Assembly (NCBI GenBank): GCA_016271365.2
Contig: CM028129.1
Coordinates: 1,007,451,501 to 1,007,515,500 of the forward strand
Source of the DNA: Neoceratodus forsteri
Lineage: Eukaryota > Chordata > Ceratodontiformes > Ceratodontidae
Direction: 5' to 3'
DNA length: 64,000 nt
Shown here: positions 10,985 to 21,162 of the stretch, in pieces
How the letters are laid out: each line of letters starts with the position of its first letter
Position numbering within the stretch: position 1 is the stretch's first letter
Translations under genes and position numbers: made by a program
The notes under the pieces: generated by a model
The model's input: the letters and a program-made list of their open reading frames with translations, nothing else
The model's database searches: none
Told to the model about the DNA's origin: nothing

Positions 10985-11235
10985 CTACTCTTCATCGATA
11001 AATGCCATGGGATCTGTTACTTCCATCTGGACAGTGACCAGAGATGGGCAGAAGGGACCTCGGCTTAACATATCATCTGAAAGATGGCACCTCAGCAGTG
11101 CAGGACCCACCTTGTACTGCACTAGTGTCAGTTATATTGGTATTACCCCAAGTGCCTGGTGTGGGACTGGAACCCACGACCTTCTGATCTTCTGGCCCCA
11201 GAGGCAAGTGTGCTACCCACTGAGCTGCTGACACT
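10985..11235 (-). mobile_element. tRNA-derived SINE, minus strand
   Basis: Read on the minus strand from 11,235: a tRNA-like head with an A box (CAGCTCAGTGGGTAGCAC) and a B box (GGGTTCCAGTCCCAC). A middle part follows with GGTGCCATCTTTCAGATGA and TTAAGCCGAGGTCC, then CAGATCCCATGGCATTTATC. This middle part resembles a SINE central domain shared very widely among animals (possibly the Meta type), recalled from general knowledge and not searched. The A and B boxes are internal Pol III promoter elements. Confidence 0.7.
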
Positions 11236-12610
11236 GAAAATTACAACCATCAACATTGACATTGATAGGAATACATTATCAGGGTTCTATCTATTTTCTG
11301 GGCAGGAAAAGCAGAAACTTAAGTGTCTGTGCAAAGCAGGATCTTGTCTGCCGTACTGTTTTTCAGGACACTACAGCTTAGACGCTTCCAAACTCTGCAA
11401 CTGCAGCTTTCAGGTGCAAAGTACTACAAGCAGCAGCCAAAGACTTCTGAGTTATAGTAGAATATTCTCCGCTTCCCAGAAAGGATGTGGTGTTATGCTG
11501 CTTATTATCCCAGCAGTTGTGAATAACCCAGTAACAAAGTATTGACCTGGTAACTGGCTAGTAGAAGTTGAGGCAGGCAGGTTCTGTGACAGTTTTGCAG
11601 CTTTGTGACTGTGTCAGTGTCTGCAGTAGCATGACCTAATTACCTGACAGTTATGAATTACCCAGTTACAATGTTGGAACCAACAGAAAAAGAAATTACT
11701 GCGTATGGTAACAGTTCTTCTTTGTATGAATCGTATTATTTGATGCTGGTCCTGGATCCTGTAGTATGTTTCCTCCAATGCTGGCCCTTGGAGTTGCAGG
11801 ACTGATATTAAAAGTTTGGGTGTTGGTAAGTGATTTTTTTTTTTTTTGTTTTAAATCTGTGTTTCTTGTTGTTGTTTTCATGTTTATCAAAGAGTAAGAT
11901 TTTCTGGTTAATATAGCATTGATGCCATTGCTTGTATTTTTAAGTTAATTGTGACAGTTCTTAAAATTGCAGAGGCTAAAGATGGAGGGGTTTTATTACT
12001 GGCTGGCCTGGTTATAACCAAGTAAAACAAAAAAAATGAGTTTAGCACTATTGCTGTAATTCAGAAAAGGAAACTGTATAATATTGTTTAGGAACTTTAT
12101 TGAGTTCATTTATTGCTGCCATTTTTGCCTACCAAGGTATTGAGAGACTATAGCAATAGAATACTAATCAGTTTGCATGCTGTGGATACTTTTTTTTAGT
12201 TTTGTTTTTTCAAACTGAATACCAGTATTCTAATTTTTGGTACTGCACCCAACAATCTGGTATATCACTAGAGGCCAAATACAGTTCTATTACACTTTTA
12301 AATATGCAGCAAAATATTTTTGTTTAAACCTGGTATTCAAAACTGCATACCAGCAGCAAGAAACTGGTATTCCTTAGTTTTTGTTGTGCTTGGAACCTAA
12401 GATGAGGTGAAATGCCCTGTAATTTAGCTTCCTGTTTGTTAGCCGATTTGTATGTTTGCACGGTTATGCTCTGATAAAGCTATAGCCCTCCATTCTGAGT
12501 GGCTGTCTGATTGCCTTTTTTCACAGTATAATTTTAATAACATCTCTACCTATAAAAGGACAGCCCCAAAATCTAAATACTTAAAGCTGCTATTTCCAGT
12601 GTTGATTTTA
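11236..12610. other. Intron upstream of the BRPF1 exon, nothing recognised
   Basis: AT-rich sequence without coding or RNA features. Two imperfect direct copies of a 30 bp stretch (GAATAACCCAGTAACAA and GAATTACCCAGTTACAA) lie near 11,513 and 11,651. Short inverted motifs around ACCAGTATT and CTGGTATTC at 12,217-12,370 may be a decayed small transposon; the evidence is weak. Confidence 0.5.
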
Positions 12611-12634
12611 CTAGCACTTCTTTTCCTCTTACAG
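12611..12634 (+). promoter_or_regulatory. BRPF1: 3' splice acceptor of the BRPF1 coding exon
   Basis: A pyrimidine tract (CTTCTTTTCCTCTTACAG) ends in AG at 12,633-12,634. A branch-like TTTTACTAG lies at its start. The exon begins at 12,635 with seven untranslated bases before the first ATG, so the upstream exon should be non-coding, as in other vertebrates. Confidence 0.85.
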
Positions 12635-12644
12635 ATGTAACATG

Positions 12645-13240
12645 ATGGGTCTAGACTTTGACGTGAAGACATTTTGCCACAACTTACGGGCCACTAAGCC
12701 ACCATATGAGTGCCCGGTGGAGAGTTGCCGGAAGATCTACAAGAGCTACAGTGGCATAGAGTACCACCTGTACCACTACGACCATGATAATCCTCCTCTG
12801 CCCCAGCAGACCCCCATCCGCAAGCACAAGAAAAAGGGGCGACATCCACGGTCCACCAATAAGCAGTCTCCTACCCACTCGGAGATCTCGCAGTCCCCTA
12901 ACCGAGAGATGATGACATATGCCCAAGCACAGAGGATGGTGGAGGTAGACATCCATGGGCGGATCCACAGGATCAACATCTTTGATGAACTGGATGTTGT
13001 CTCTGAAGAGGAGACTGTGCCAGAGGAAGTTCCAGAGAACTGCAGCAACAAAGAGAACACTGAGACACCAGCTGTCACACCTAAGGCTGGCAAACACAAG
13101 AATAAAGAAAAGCGGAAGGAGGCTGGGCACCACCACCATAACTCCTCCTCAGGTGCAGCCACTAAGCTTCCCGAGGTGGTCTACCGCGAACTAGACCACG
13201 ACACCCCAGATGCACCTCCGAGGCCAACGTCTTATTACAG
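12645..13240 (+). CDS. BRPF1: BRPF1 (peregrin), first coding exon, N-terminal 198 codons plus two bases
   Basis: BRPF1 is the scaffold of the MOZ/MORF (KAT6A/B) histone acetyltransferase complexes and acts in the nucleus. The exon encodes the characteristic N-terminus [22 protein letters not shown]2H2 zinc finger follows (Cys at about 23 and 28, His at about 41 and 47), then a basic [10 protein letters not shown] patch, the conserved [19 protein letters not shown] segment, an acidic and NKEN-containing stretch, a His run, and [12 protein letters not shown] at the end. Two ATGs lie in tandem (12,642 and 12,645). I chose the second because known orthologs start Met-Gly and it has A at -3 and G at +4. 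The last Arg codon is split (AG/G), a phase-2 intron. PHD fingers, bromodomain and PWWP are encoded further downstream, outside the window. BRPF2 and BRPF3 lack this N-terminus, so BRPF1 is firm. Confidence 0.97.
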
Positions 13241-13247
13241 GTAAATG
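13239..13247 (+). promoter_or_regulatory. BRPF1: 5' splice donor of the BRPF1 coding exon
   Basis: The exon ends TATTACAG and the intron starts GTAAATGTC at 13,241. The in-frame stop TAA seen when reading on is intronic. Phase 2 agrees with the split Arg codon. Confidence 0.9.
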
Positions 13248-13324
13248 TCACTAACCTTTGCAGTGGATAATATCTGGGCCAAGCATGAGGGGGGCATTAT
13301 GACAACAGGACAGATAGGGTGCTG

Positions 13325-14935
13325 GCATGTCAGGACCCTAAGTGAGGGGGTGCTGCCACATTGGGACCTGGAGTGAGGGTGAGGTCAATACCATGTTAGG
13401 ATTGGGAGTCAGAATGTGCTGCCACATTAGGATTCGGATAAGGGCCACTGATAGATTAGTATCCTGAGCAGGGGGGCACTGCCATGTCAGGACCTTGAGA
13501 GGGGAGTCTTTCCACATCAAGGAACGCATAAAGAGGATGTGCTGCAGTACAGATATCTTATGCATTTACAGGGAGGGTAGCTATTGAAAGAAAATAAAGT
13601 ACAGTACTACGAAGGATATCACAGAAATGCTGAAGGTGTTTGTAATATGCCAGAGTTAGTATTCGAGTCCACCGAAGGGAATCTCAGAAGTTGAAGTTGC
13701 CAATACACGGTGCTGCCCTATATAAAACAGCTGAACAGCAGCTGCCCAATCTCCTGGCACACTTCAAGGTCTCAGTGCTTCTTTAGACCCTGAACAAGGA
13801 GGCTCTGCCACATCAGGCTCTGAATGAGGTGGCACTCTGTTTTTTTTTTTTTTTTTTAAATCATGACCCAGAGGGAGGGGGTGCTGCTACATCGGGACCC
13901 AGAGCGAGGGTGTGCTGCCACATGAGGACCTTGAGTAAAGGGGTGCTGCCATGTGAGGGAGCCAGTGATTTTCTGTTTTCAAAAATGGCCAATTCCATTT
14001 GGCAAAGTCTTAAAATCCATTTGTTCCCTCCAAATTGAGGGTAAATCAGCATGTTTTGTACAAAAGTTTGGCTTAAAATGGAGGGGTAAGCTGATAGTTT
14101 CTTTTTTTTTTTCATGCAAATTTACTCCTGAGTGTGGCTTTAAAAATGGCAAATTGTTCATTTTTTTTTTTACTGGTGATTTCCACTGAAAACAGAATCA
14201 TTGGCCCTGTAGAGGACCTTGAGCAAGGCAGGGTTGGGTGGCAGTATCACATCAGGACCCAGCGCGAGGGGGTGCTGTCATTTCAGGACTGGGGGCTGCC
14301 AAGTCAGGACCCTAAGTGAAGGAGGCACTGCACCCTGAGTGATGGGGGCATTTCTACATCTTCAGCCTTAATGAGGAGCGCTGCCCCATTACGAGCCTGG
14401 GCAAGAGGGTGAAGACGCAGGCCCCTGAGTGAGGTAGTGCTGCCTTGTCCGGACCCTGAGTGATGGGGTGCTTCTATGTCCAGACCCAGAGTGAGTGAGC
14501 GCTGCCATGTCAGAACACTAAGGTGACACTGTCATGTCAGGACCCTGAACAATGGGGCACTGCCATGTCAGGACACTGAGTGAGAGGGTGCTGCCACATT
14601 AGAAGGCTGAACAGGGGGTATTGCCAAGTGGAGGGGAGATCGCTGCTGTCTCCGTGGGGCCTGAGTGGGGCATTTCCTTGTTTTGACCTGGAGTGAGGTG
14701 CAGTGCCCTCTAGGGAGCTTGGACAGAGGTGAAGCCACAGGCCCCTATGCAGGGGTGCTGCAGTGTCCACAGCACTGAGTGGGGGTATGTGTTCTGTCAG
14801 CATCCTGGGCTAAGGGATGTGGTCACATTAGGACCCTGAGAGATGGGGTGCTGCAATATCAAGACTATAAATGTGGGGTACTGCTGCATCAGGACCCTGA
14901 GCAGTGGGGTGCTGCCATAAATGGGATGTTGACTG
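13325..14935. repeat. Degenerate minisatellite, unit about 31-33 bp
   Basis: The motif GGACCCTGAGTGAGGGG followed by TGCTGCCACATCA recurs dozens of times with substitutions and indels. It starts 85 bp after the BRPF1 donor. Runs of clean units are at 13,860-13,960 and 14,440-14,600. Diverged stretches and a small transposon-like insert interrupt the array. The short open frames on both strands across it come from the repeat and do not look like genes. Confidence 0.85.
13955..14208. mobile_element. Small terminal-inverted-repeat insert, possible hAT-type MITE
   Basis: The left end AGGGAGCCAGTGATTTTCTG and the right end, reverse-complemented as CAGGGCCAATGATTCTG, share about 20 bp including TTTTC. 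The interior is AT-rich with poly-T tracts, unlike the minisatellite around it. The CAGGG-type terminus suggests hAT, but I found no 8 bp target duplication. Confidence 0.4.
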
Positions 14936-15503
14936 ACGGGACTTAGCTTGGAGACTTACGACACTGGTCTATGTTAAATGAATTGGGAATGAAGCAATTC
15001 CTTATTGTCTTGGTTTACATCCTCTGTCAAGGAAGCATGTTCGATTGAAAGGCTGGATGCAAAGGGCTGGATGTCAGATCATTTACTTCCTAACTGGTCC
15101 ATCTGTGTTCTTGGCCTCTCAGTAAGTTAAACTGCTGCCCTATTATTCATTTTATGGACACATTAAGTAAAATATAACTATGCCTAGTTGGATATGAAAG
15201 CTACTTTTTAAAAACAATGTATGTAGAACAATTAAAATTTGGAGTTCAGTATTATGGCATGTACTAGAGTCACAGAGCTCTTAAAACATTTTTCAGCATT
15301 AAAGGAGAACTGTGCTGAACCTGTAAGTAACTAACTTTTCTCAGTGGAGGCTGGTTTGTAATTACTGCTTTAAATATTTTATTTTATGTATTGGATAACC
15401 GGGTAAGTACAGTGGTCCCAGGGACTGTGTTCAGGCATAATCCGGGCTATCTAGATGGCACTTGGAGCATAATCATAAAACAACATAGAAATGTTATTGA
15501 TCG
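14936..15503. other. Intronic spacer before DIRS-C, nothing recognised
   Basis: AT-rich, no open frame or repeat identified. It is probably the flank that received DIRS-C. Confidence 0.5.
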
Positions 15504-15632
15504 TCTTCGGGGATATCTTTTTCATCAGGTCAAACCTTTAGGACTATATGCCACTAGGCACTAGGACCACACGGAAACTTTTCTCTAGCAGTCTATCGGG
15601 GGCCACCCGTGATGGTCAGGCGCTGATGTCCT
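15504..15632 (+). repeat. DIRS-C left inverted terminal repeat
   Basis: It contains CACTAGGCACTAGGACCACA, AGCAGTCTATC and GGGGCCACCCGTGATG. The same block opens DIRS-D at 49,999-50,110, and its reverse complement is found at 45,970-46,021 with the continuation at 46,861-46,890. CR1-b cuts it at about 15,633. Confidence 0.8.
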
Positions 15633-16075
15633 ATAGTATATAACATACTAACATACTACATACTAAAATGCCAGCAGAATAGGCCTATCGGTCTTTTGCG
15701 TCTGCTTGTTTGGCCAGCCCCCACCCTGGGAGCTGACCTTGCTGCCCCCCTCGCCCTCTTGGGCTTCTCCCTTCCCAGTCCCAGATATTCTCGCTGTACT
15801 GGACTTCGCTTCCAGAATCCTTCCCCTGTACCTGTCCCACCCCCCTCTTGATCCCCTCCACCGTCTCTGCCTCCAACAGCCCCCCAGGCAGCGCATTCCA
15901 TGACTCCACCACCATCTCAGTGAAGTAGCACCACCTCCTTTCTCCCCTGAATTCCCTCCCCCTCCAGCTTCCACCCACGCCCTCTAGTTGCTCCCACCTC
16001 CTTCCTTCGGAGCACCCTGACTGCACCTCCCCTATTTACCTCTATCTTGTCCCCTCCGGTCCTTTCTGTCTTCCA

Positions 16076-18662
16076 ATGTGTACATATTTAACTCTTCAAG
16101 CCTCTCCCCATAGGTCCTGTCCCCCCAAGCCCCAGATCATTCTGGTTGCCTTCCTCTGGACCCTCTCCAGGAGTTCAATGTCCCTCTTTAAGTGTGGCCT
16201 CCAAAACTGCACGCAGTACTCTAGGTGCGGCCTCATCAAGCAGTTATACAGAGGAAGTATCACTTCCCTCCTTCTGGAGGTGATACCCCTAGTGATGCAT
16301 CCCAGCATCCTGTTGGCCTTGGCCGCTGCCTTCCTACAAGTCTCCAAATTGTTCATCTCGACATCCACCACCACCCCCTAGGTCCCTCTTAGCCATCGAG
16401 ACTTGTAACATTACCCCCCCACCCCCAACCCGGGTGTGCACTTGACCTGGGTTTCTGGCTCCCAGGTGCAGTACCTTGCATTTCCCTGCATTGAACCTCA
16501 GTTTCTACTTTCTAGACCACCTTTCAAGAGCCTCAAGGTCCCCCTGTAGGGCCACCCTCCCCTCCTCCCCCATCGACCACGGCCCCCAGTTTTGAGTCAT
16601 CCGCAAAGAGACTAATCTCATTCCTGATGCCCTTCCTTATGTCAGAGACGTAGGCGTTGAACAGGAGGGGCCCAAGGACCGATCCCTGAGGGACCCCACT
16701 AATGATCCTCCTTGGGGATGAGACTGTCCCGCCAACCACGACCATCTGGGTCCGGTCCTGGAGCCAATTTCTTATTCATCTGGTTCCCCACCCCCATTTC
16801 CCCCAGCTTATCCAACAGGCCCCCATGAGGAACAGAGTCAAACGCCTTGCTGAAGTCAAGAAAGAGGACGTCCACTGGTCTACCCAGGTCTAAGGCACTC
16901 GTCACCCAATCATAGAACTCCACAAGGTTTGCCTGACACGATTTCCCCGGAACGAAGCCATGCTGTCTATCGTCCAGGTACCCCGACTTTTCCAGGTCCC
17001 CCCCCAGCCTCTCCTTGACAATGCCCTCCATCACCTTGCCCAGCACTGAAGTCAGGCTGACTGGCCTGTAGTTCCCTGCCACCTCCTTTGATCCACCCTT
17101 GTGGGATAGGCACTATATGCGCCACTTTCCAGTTTTGGGGCACCCACCCTGTCCTCAGAGAGATGCTGAAAAGCTCCACCAGGGGTTTCGCCAGGACATC
17201 CGCCAGGTCCTTCAGCACTCTGGGATGTAATTTATCCAGCCCTGGTGCTTTCTCCGTCTTAAGGGACCTGAGGGCTTCCCTCACACTCTCTCTGCCATGA
17301 TTTCCACCTCCACTACCTCGTCCCCTGCTTTGCCTCCCCCTCCTGCCAGTAGTAGCCCCAGACCCGCCAATCGGTGGTCTCCCCCCCTCAGTTTTACCGT
17401 CTCCTCCATGTGTAGTCGGCCTCCCCATTTTCCTTGAGTGAAAACCGAGGTGGTACTCATTTAGTACCTCAGCCTGCTCCCCAGGTCTTGTGCCCATCCC
17501 TCCCCTGTTTTAATTCTGCTGATCTGCCCCTTCACACTTCGTTTTTCCCCAGTGTATCTAAAGAACCCCTTGTTCCCTCTCCTAATTTCCCTGGCCATGT
17601 TCTGCTCCTTCCTTGCCTTAGCCACCCTCACCACCCTAGTGGCCCTTCTGGCCATCAGCTCGTACTCCCCTCGATCCCTTTCACTCCTTGAGCACTTGAA
17701 ATGCCTATAGGTTGCCTTCTTTCCCGTCACCACCTCCTGAACCTCCCTGGTCCACCAGCAGGGTTTTCGTGCCCTACCGCATTTACGTCTCACTCTTGCA
17801 CAGGTTCTGGTAGCATCCTGCACCCCCTTCCTGTTTTCCCACCTACTGTCATCGTCCATGTCTGGCCCAATCCCATCCAAATGCTCCTTAAGGATCCTCC
17901 CTATTTCCTTGAAATCTGCCCCCCTGAAGTCAGTTATCTCTGTCTTTTTTGCAGCCTTCTGCCCCTCCTAGGTCCAGGCAGAACCAGACCGTGGCATAGT
18001 CTCTCCTCGCCAACTGTTTCCTTACCACCAGGCCCCCAGTCTGGTCACTGTCTGCCAGGACCACATCCAGTATCTGTGCCTCCCTGGTTGGTTCCCCACC
18101 TGCTGGGTTAGGAATGTGTCCTGAAAGACATCCAACAACCTCTGTTCCCTGGCCACCGAGTATGGCATAGTCCCCCAGTCCGTTCCTGGCATGTTTAAGT
18201 CCCCCAACACCACCACCCTTCCCCTGCCCAATCTGCAGCGTCTCCCAGCATCTGCCACCAGACTCTTGGTTCCTCTGCCAGCGAAGGGGGTATGTACACC
18301 ACTCCTGCTTTACTCTTGCGCCTCCCCCTTGTTATCAAAGTGACCCAGATCTCCTCCACAGTTCCCCTCCGCCTCCTCCATTCCGCCTATGCCAATGCAG
18401 TTTTTGACTATTACTGCTACCCCTCCTCCCCTTCCCTCCTCCTGTCCTTCCTGAACATGGTGTAACCCTCCAGATTCGAGTCCCAGTCATGCCCAGCAGT
18501 GGCCCAGATCTCGGTGACAGCTGCCACATCCACCTCTCCCTCAGTTAGCATCACCTGGAGCTCAGGCATTTTATTGCCCAAGCTCCTGGCATTTAGCAGA
18601 CTACTTTCCACCCCTTCCCTATACTCCCATTTCCCCTGCTCGCATTCCCATGGGGATTCCAT
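16076..18662 (-). pseudogene. CR1-b ORF2, endonuclease and reverse transcriptase
   Basis: Read downward on the minus strand. The endonuclease starts LLNARSLGNKMPELQVML and AAVTEIWA (18,660-18,417), then VVVLGDLNMPGTDW (about 18,200). RT follows with KTEKAPGLDKLHPRVLKDL (17,280-17,200), NYRPVSLTSVLGKVME, VLFLDFSKAFDSVPHGGLL (motif A, about 16,830), SGVPQGSVLGPLLFNAYVSD and the catalytic LFADDSKL (about 16,610). The C-terminus EYCVQFWRPHLKRDIELLE is at about 16,160. Several frame changes split it (17,880, 17,497, 17,082, 16,745), so it is inactive although all main motifs remain. Confidence 0.9.
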
Positions 18663-18996
18663 TTTCCCCTGGTCTGCACCTTACCAGTCTGCCTTTTCCT
18701 GCATTCCTTCTGCTACCCAGGGGGGTGGAGACAGAGTCCCTCCTTTATCGGACCTCCCTCGACAGCCTCTTCTCCCATCCCTTCACAAGTTTAAACCCCA
18801 CCTTTCACCAACGAACCCCTCTATTTTCAACTTTAGGATTTCCTTCCCCTCCAAATTGAGATGGAGCCTGTCCCTAGCATAAGCCCCTTATCCTTCCAGG
18901 TCACCCCCCCCAATCCCCCATCAACCCATACCCCCTGGCCCCATACCACTCCCTGAGCCACTGGTTTACCTCCCTAATCTTCTTATGTTCCCCACT

Positions 18997-19300
18997 AGCC
19001 CTTGGCACTGGCAGGATTTCCAAGAAGGAAGGACGACGATTCAGAGGAAACGTGAGGAAGAATTTCTTCAGAGAACAGGTGGTGGACAAGTGGAACACCC
19101 TGCCAGAGGAAGTGGTGGGGGCTGAAACAATCACGGGATTTAAGAATGCATGGGATAGACATAAAGGAATTCTGGAGGTCAGGGGTAAGGGGCAACGGAC
19201 GTCTAGGAAAACATAAACTGAACTTACAAGTTCAAATGGGCAGACTGGGTGGGCCATAGGCCCTGATCTGCCGACACTGTCTGTGTATCTATATCTATGA
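18997..19300 (+). mobile_element. CR1-c, short 3' fragment of CR1 inside CR1-b
   Basis: Only about 300 bp of CR1 3' end is present on the + strand (NFFREQVVDKWNTLPEEVVG in translation), then GGGCAGACTGGGTGGGCCAT and a tail of ATCTATATCTATG. It is antisense to CR1-b and separates its ORF1 from ORF2. Extreme 5' truncation is common for LINEs. Confidence 0.85.
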
Positions 19301-19311
19301 AATCGCACATC

Positions 19312-20447
19312 CTACATCATGGCAAACCTGGCTAGCTCCCTGAACCTTGCCTGTATCTCTAGCTCACTATTTCCCTCAATGTCATTTGTACCCAAGTGGA
19401 CCAGTTTGTCTGGGGATCTTCCACAATCCTTTGCCAGCAGATATCCCTCATGCTTGGCCCTGTGCACCGTTAGTCCCAGGAAGCATTTTGTTCTAACAGG
19501 GCAGGCTTCCCCCTCCGTAGCCCATTGGATACCCCTGATCATGGAATCACTCAACTGGAGTACTCTGACCGCCCCTTTTACTCCATTTCCCCCCTTCCAT
19601 GTCCCTCGTCCTTTCTACTGGCCGCTCCCCCCCAGACGGCTCCTTGCCTCTCCCCCTATCTGGGTGCCACCTGCCTCCCCCTCCTTATTTACCTGGCCAC
19701 CCCTCCCTCCGATCCTATGTCTCCTCTTCCCGAGTATCCTTCTGTGTCCTTCTGTGCCCCCTGCCACCTCCCTCCGGTCACTACTCATGACTGGTCCTCT
19801 CCCCACCCCACCCCCAAATCTGCTAAACTAGCCTGACTCATCCTCCCTTCCTTCTCGTCTCCGTTCAGCCCCTCCCTGCCTGTCGTGCCCCATTGACCCA
19901 AACCTTCAGCTCCCTTTACTGTATCCTCCTTGTACTTCCGGTCCTTCTCCATGCCCTTTCCTCCCAACTGGTTCTTCTCCTTGCGCTTTCCTCCCTCCAC
20001 CCCCCCTTCTCCTGCTCTGAATCCCCGCTCCCCCTGTTTTCCCACATTCCAAGTCCGCCCCCTATTTTTTCTGATTTCCGGCCTCTGCCTCCTGTCCCCC
20101 ACTCCCTTTCCATCTCTAACCACCCCTGTCATGGCTACATCACCCCCCTCTTCCTCAAGCAGAAGTGGAGAATTGAATTGGTTACTGAGCTTAAGGTCCG
20201 ATCCTCCTCCCCACCTTGCTTCCTTCTGTCTAGCCCCAGCCATCTGCCTACTTCCCCGAGAATGCCCTCCTTTTGGCCTCCCTCGCTGAGGGTCCCCATG
20301 CGGCCCCAGAGTACTCTCTTGCGCTCCTTTCCCTATGCCAGTATCATGGCCGCCCCACACCACCTTCCCAGAGATGCCGGCCCTAATGACGTGTGGTTCC
20401 ATCCCCCTCCAAGTTGGTTTCTTTGGATGAACCACCAGGTTTCCCAC
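19312..20447 (-). pseudogene. CR1-b ORF1 with an esterase-like segment
   Basis: CR1 ORF1 binds RNA and in many vertebrate CR1s carries an SGNH-esterase-like domain. The first block (20,447-19,785) is 220 open codons, rich in Gly, Arg and Lys. The second block (19,554-19,312) holds the start SDSMIRGI and KLVHLGTNDIEGN, the conserved block with the catalytic-site region of the esterase (GTND). A frame change lies between the blocks. The long + strand open frames over this region mirror its base composition. Confidence 0.7.
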
Positions 20448-21162
20448 TAGTCCAAGATACTTCCCTAGCCACTGATCGGGTCACCCAGTAATCCTAGATA
20501 CGGTCCCACAGTAAATGGGTACCCCCGTTACTAGGTGCAGTACTACACAGTAAGCAGTTTACCTAGCTTAGGCTTAAACTAGAGGGTGCCCCCCCTTCCA
20601 GCAATGAGCTCAACGCCACATGCTCTTTTTCCCCTTCTCCAGCCAGTCTTTTTTTTTTTTTTTTTTTGCAAAGTGCACAGCTCCTTCCCGCTTGTTTGCG
20701 ATCCGCCAATGGGATCCTCCCTGGTTTCCTTGCTCTGCCCTCCCCGGGCACTTAATAGAGGTCGGGTGGATGGTGTGGGATGAAAAATCCGATGACCCCG
20801 GGATGGCTCCCCCGATCTGCAACTGTCCCCCAGCACCCTGGTCCACTCCGTGCAGCCGGGAAATAACTCTGAAAACCGCTCCTGTTGGAGAGTACGAGCT
20901 GGGCAGCTTTTAAAGGCTGCCCAGGCTTATCTATTCCCCGCCGCAGCTCTCAATTTGCTGCCTTCCTCACCTGCCTCTGTGCCCAATTGGCGCACTTGCT
21001 CCTAGTTCCCTGCAGCTGGATTAGCCCCTGAATGATCCCTCTGGTTGCCGCCGTGGTGCCCTGGCCCACTCCGTGTGGCCGGGAAATAACTCTGAAAACA
21101 GCTCCTGATATCTTCGCTCTGCCAAAGAATCTGGAGACTCCTGTAAAATCCCTGATTTGCGC
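20448..21162 (-). repeat. CR1-b 5' region with a 223 bp partial duplication
   Basis: GC-rich non-coding region upstream of ORF1. A 44 bp stretch containing CCGGGAAATAACTCTGAAAA occurs at 20,841 and again at 21,064. This suggests tandem 5' units, which in LINEs often carry the internal promoter (inference). Confidence 0.6.

Larger units (their letters stand above)
15633..21162 (-). mobile_element. CR1-b, nearly full-length CR1 LINE
   Basis: This minus-strand CR1 has both reading frames and a GC-rich 5' region. The 3' end lies at 15,633-15,660 with a TATGTTAG-like tail (reverse of AACATACTA repeats). ORF2 spans about 18,662 to 16,096 and ORF1 about 20,447 to 19,312. The 5' region runs to 21,162, where DIRS-C resumes with CATATAAGC. 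A second CR1 fragment (CR1-c) lies inside it in the opposite direction. At about 5.2 kb without CR1-c it is close to a complete CR1. Confidence 0.87.

Noticed and set aside
11130..11235. A tRNA gene on the minus strand
   Set aside because: A and B boxes are present, but the arms do not complete a cloverleaf and a SINE body follows, so it is a SINE head.
12684..13162. Long open frames on the minus strand across the BRPF1 exon (151 and 128 codons)
   Set aside because: They are antisense shadows of a well-conserved coding exon and show no family motif.
13325..14935. Regular repeats that could suggest a CRISPR array
   Set aside because: Units are contiguous and degenerate with no unique spacers, and the DNA is vertebrate. 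It is a minisatellite.
19319..20450. Open + strand frames of 119-185 codons, Pro/Ser/Leu-rich
   Set aside because: They mirror the GC-rich CR1-b ORF1 on the other strand. The GTND esterase block identifies the minus strand as coding.
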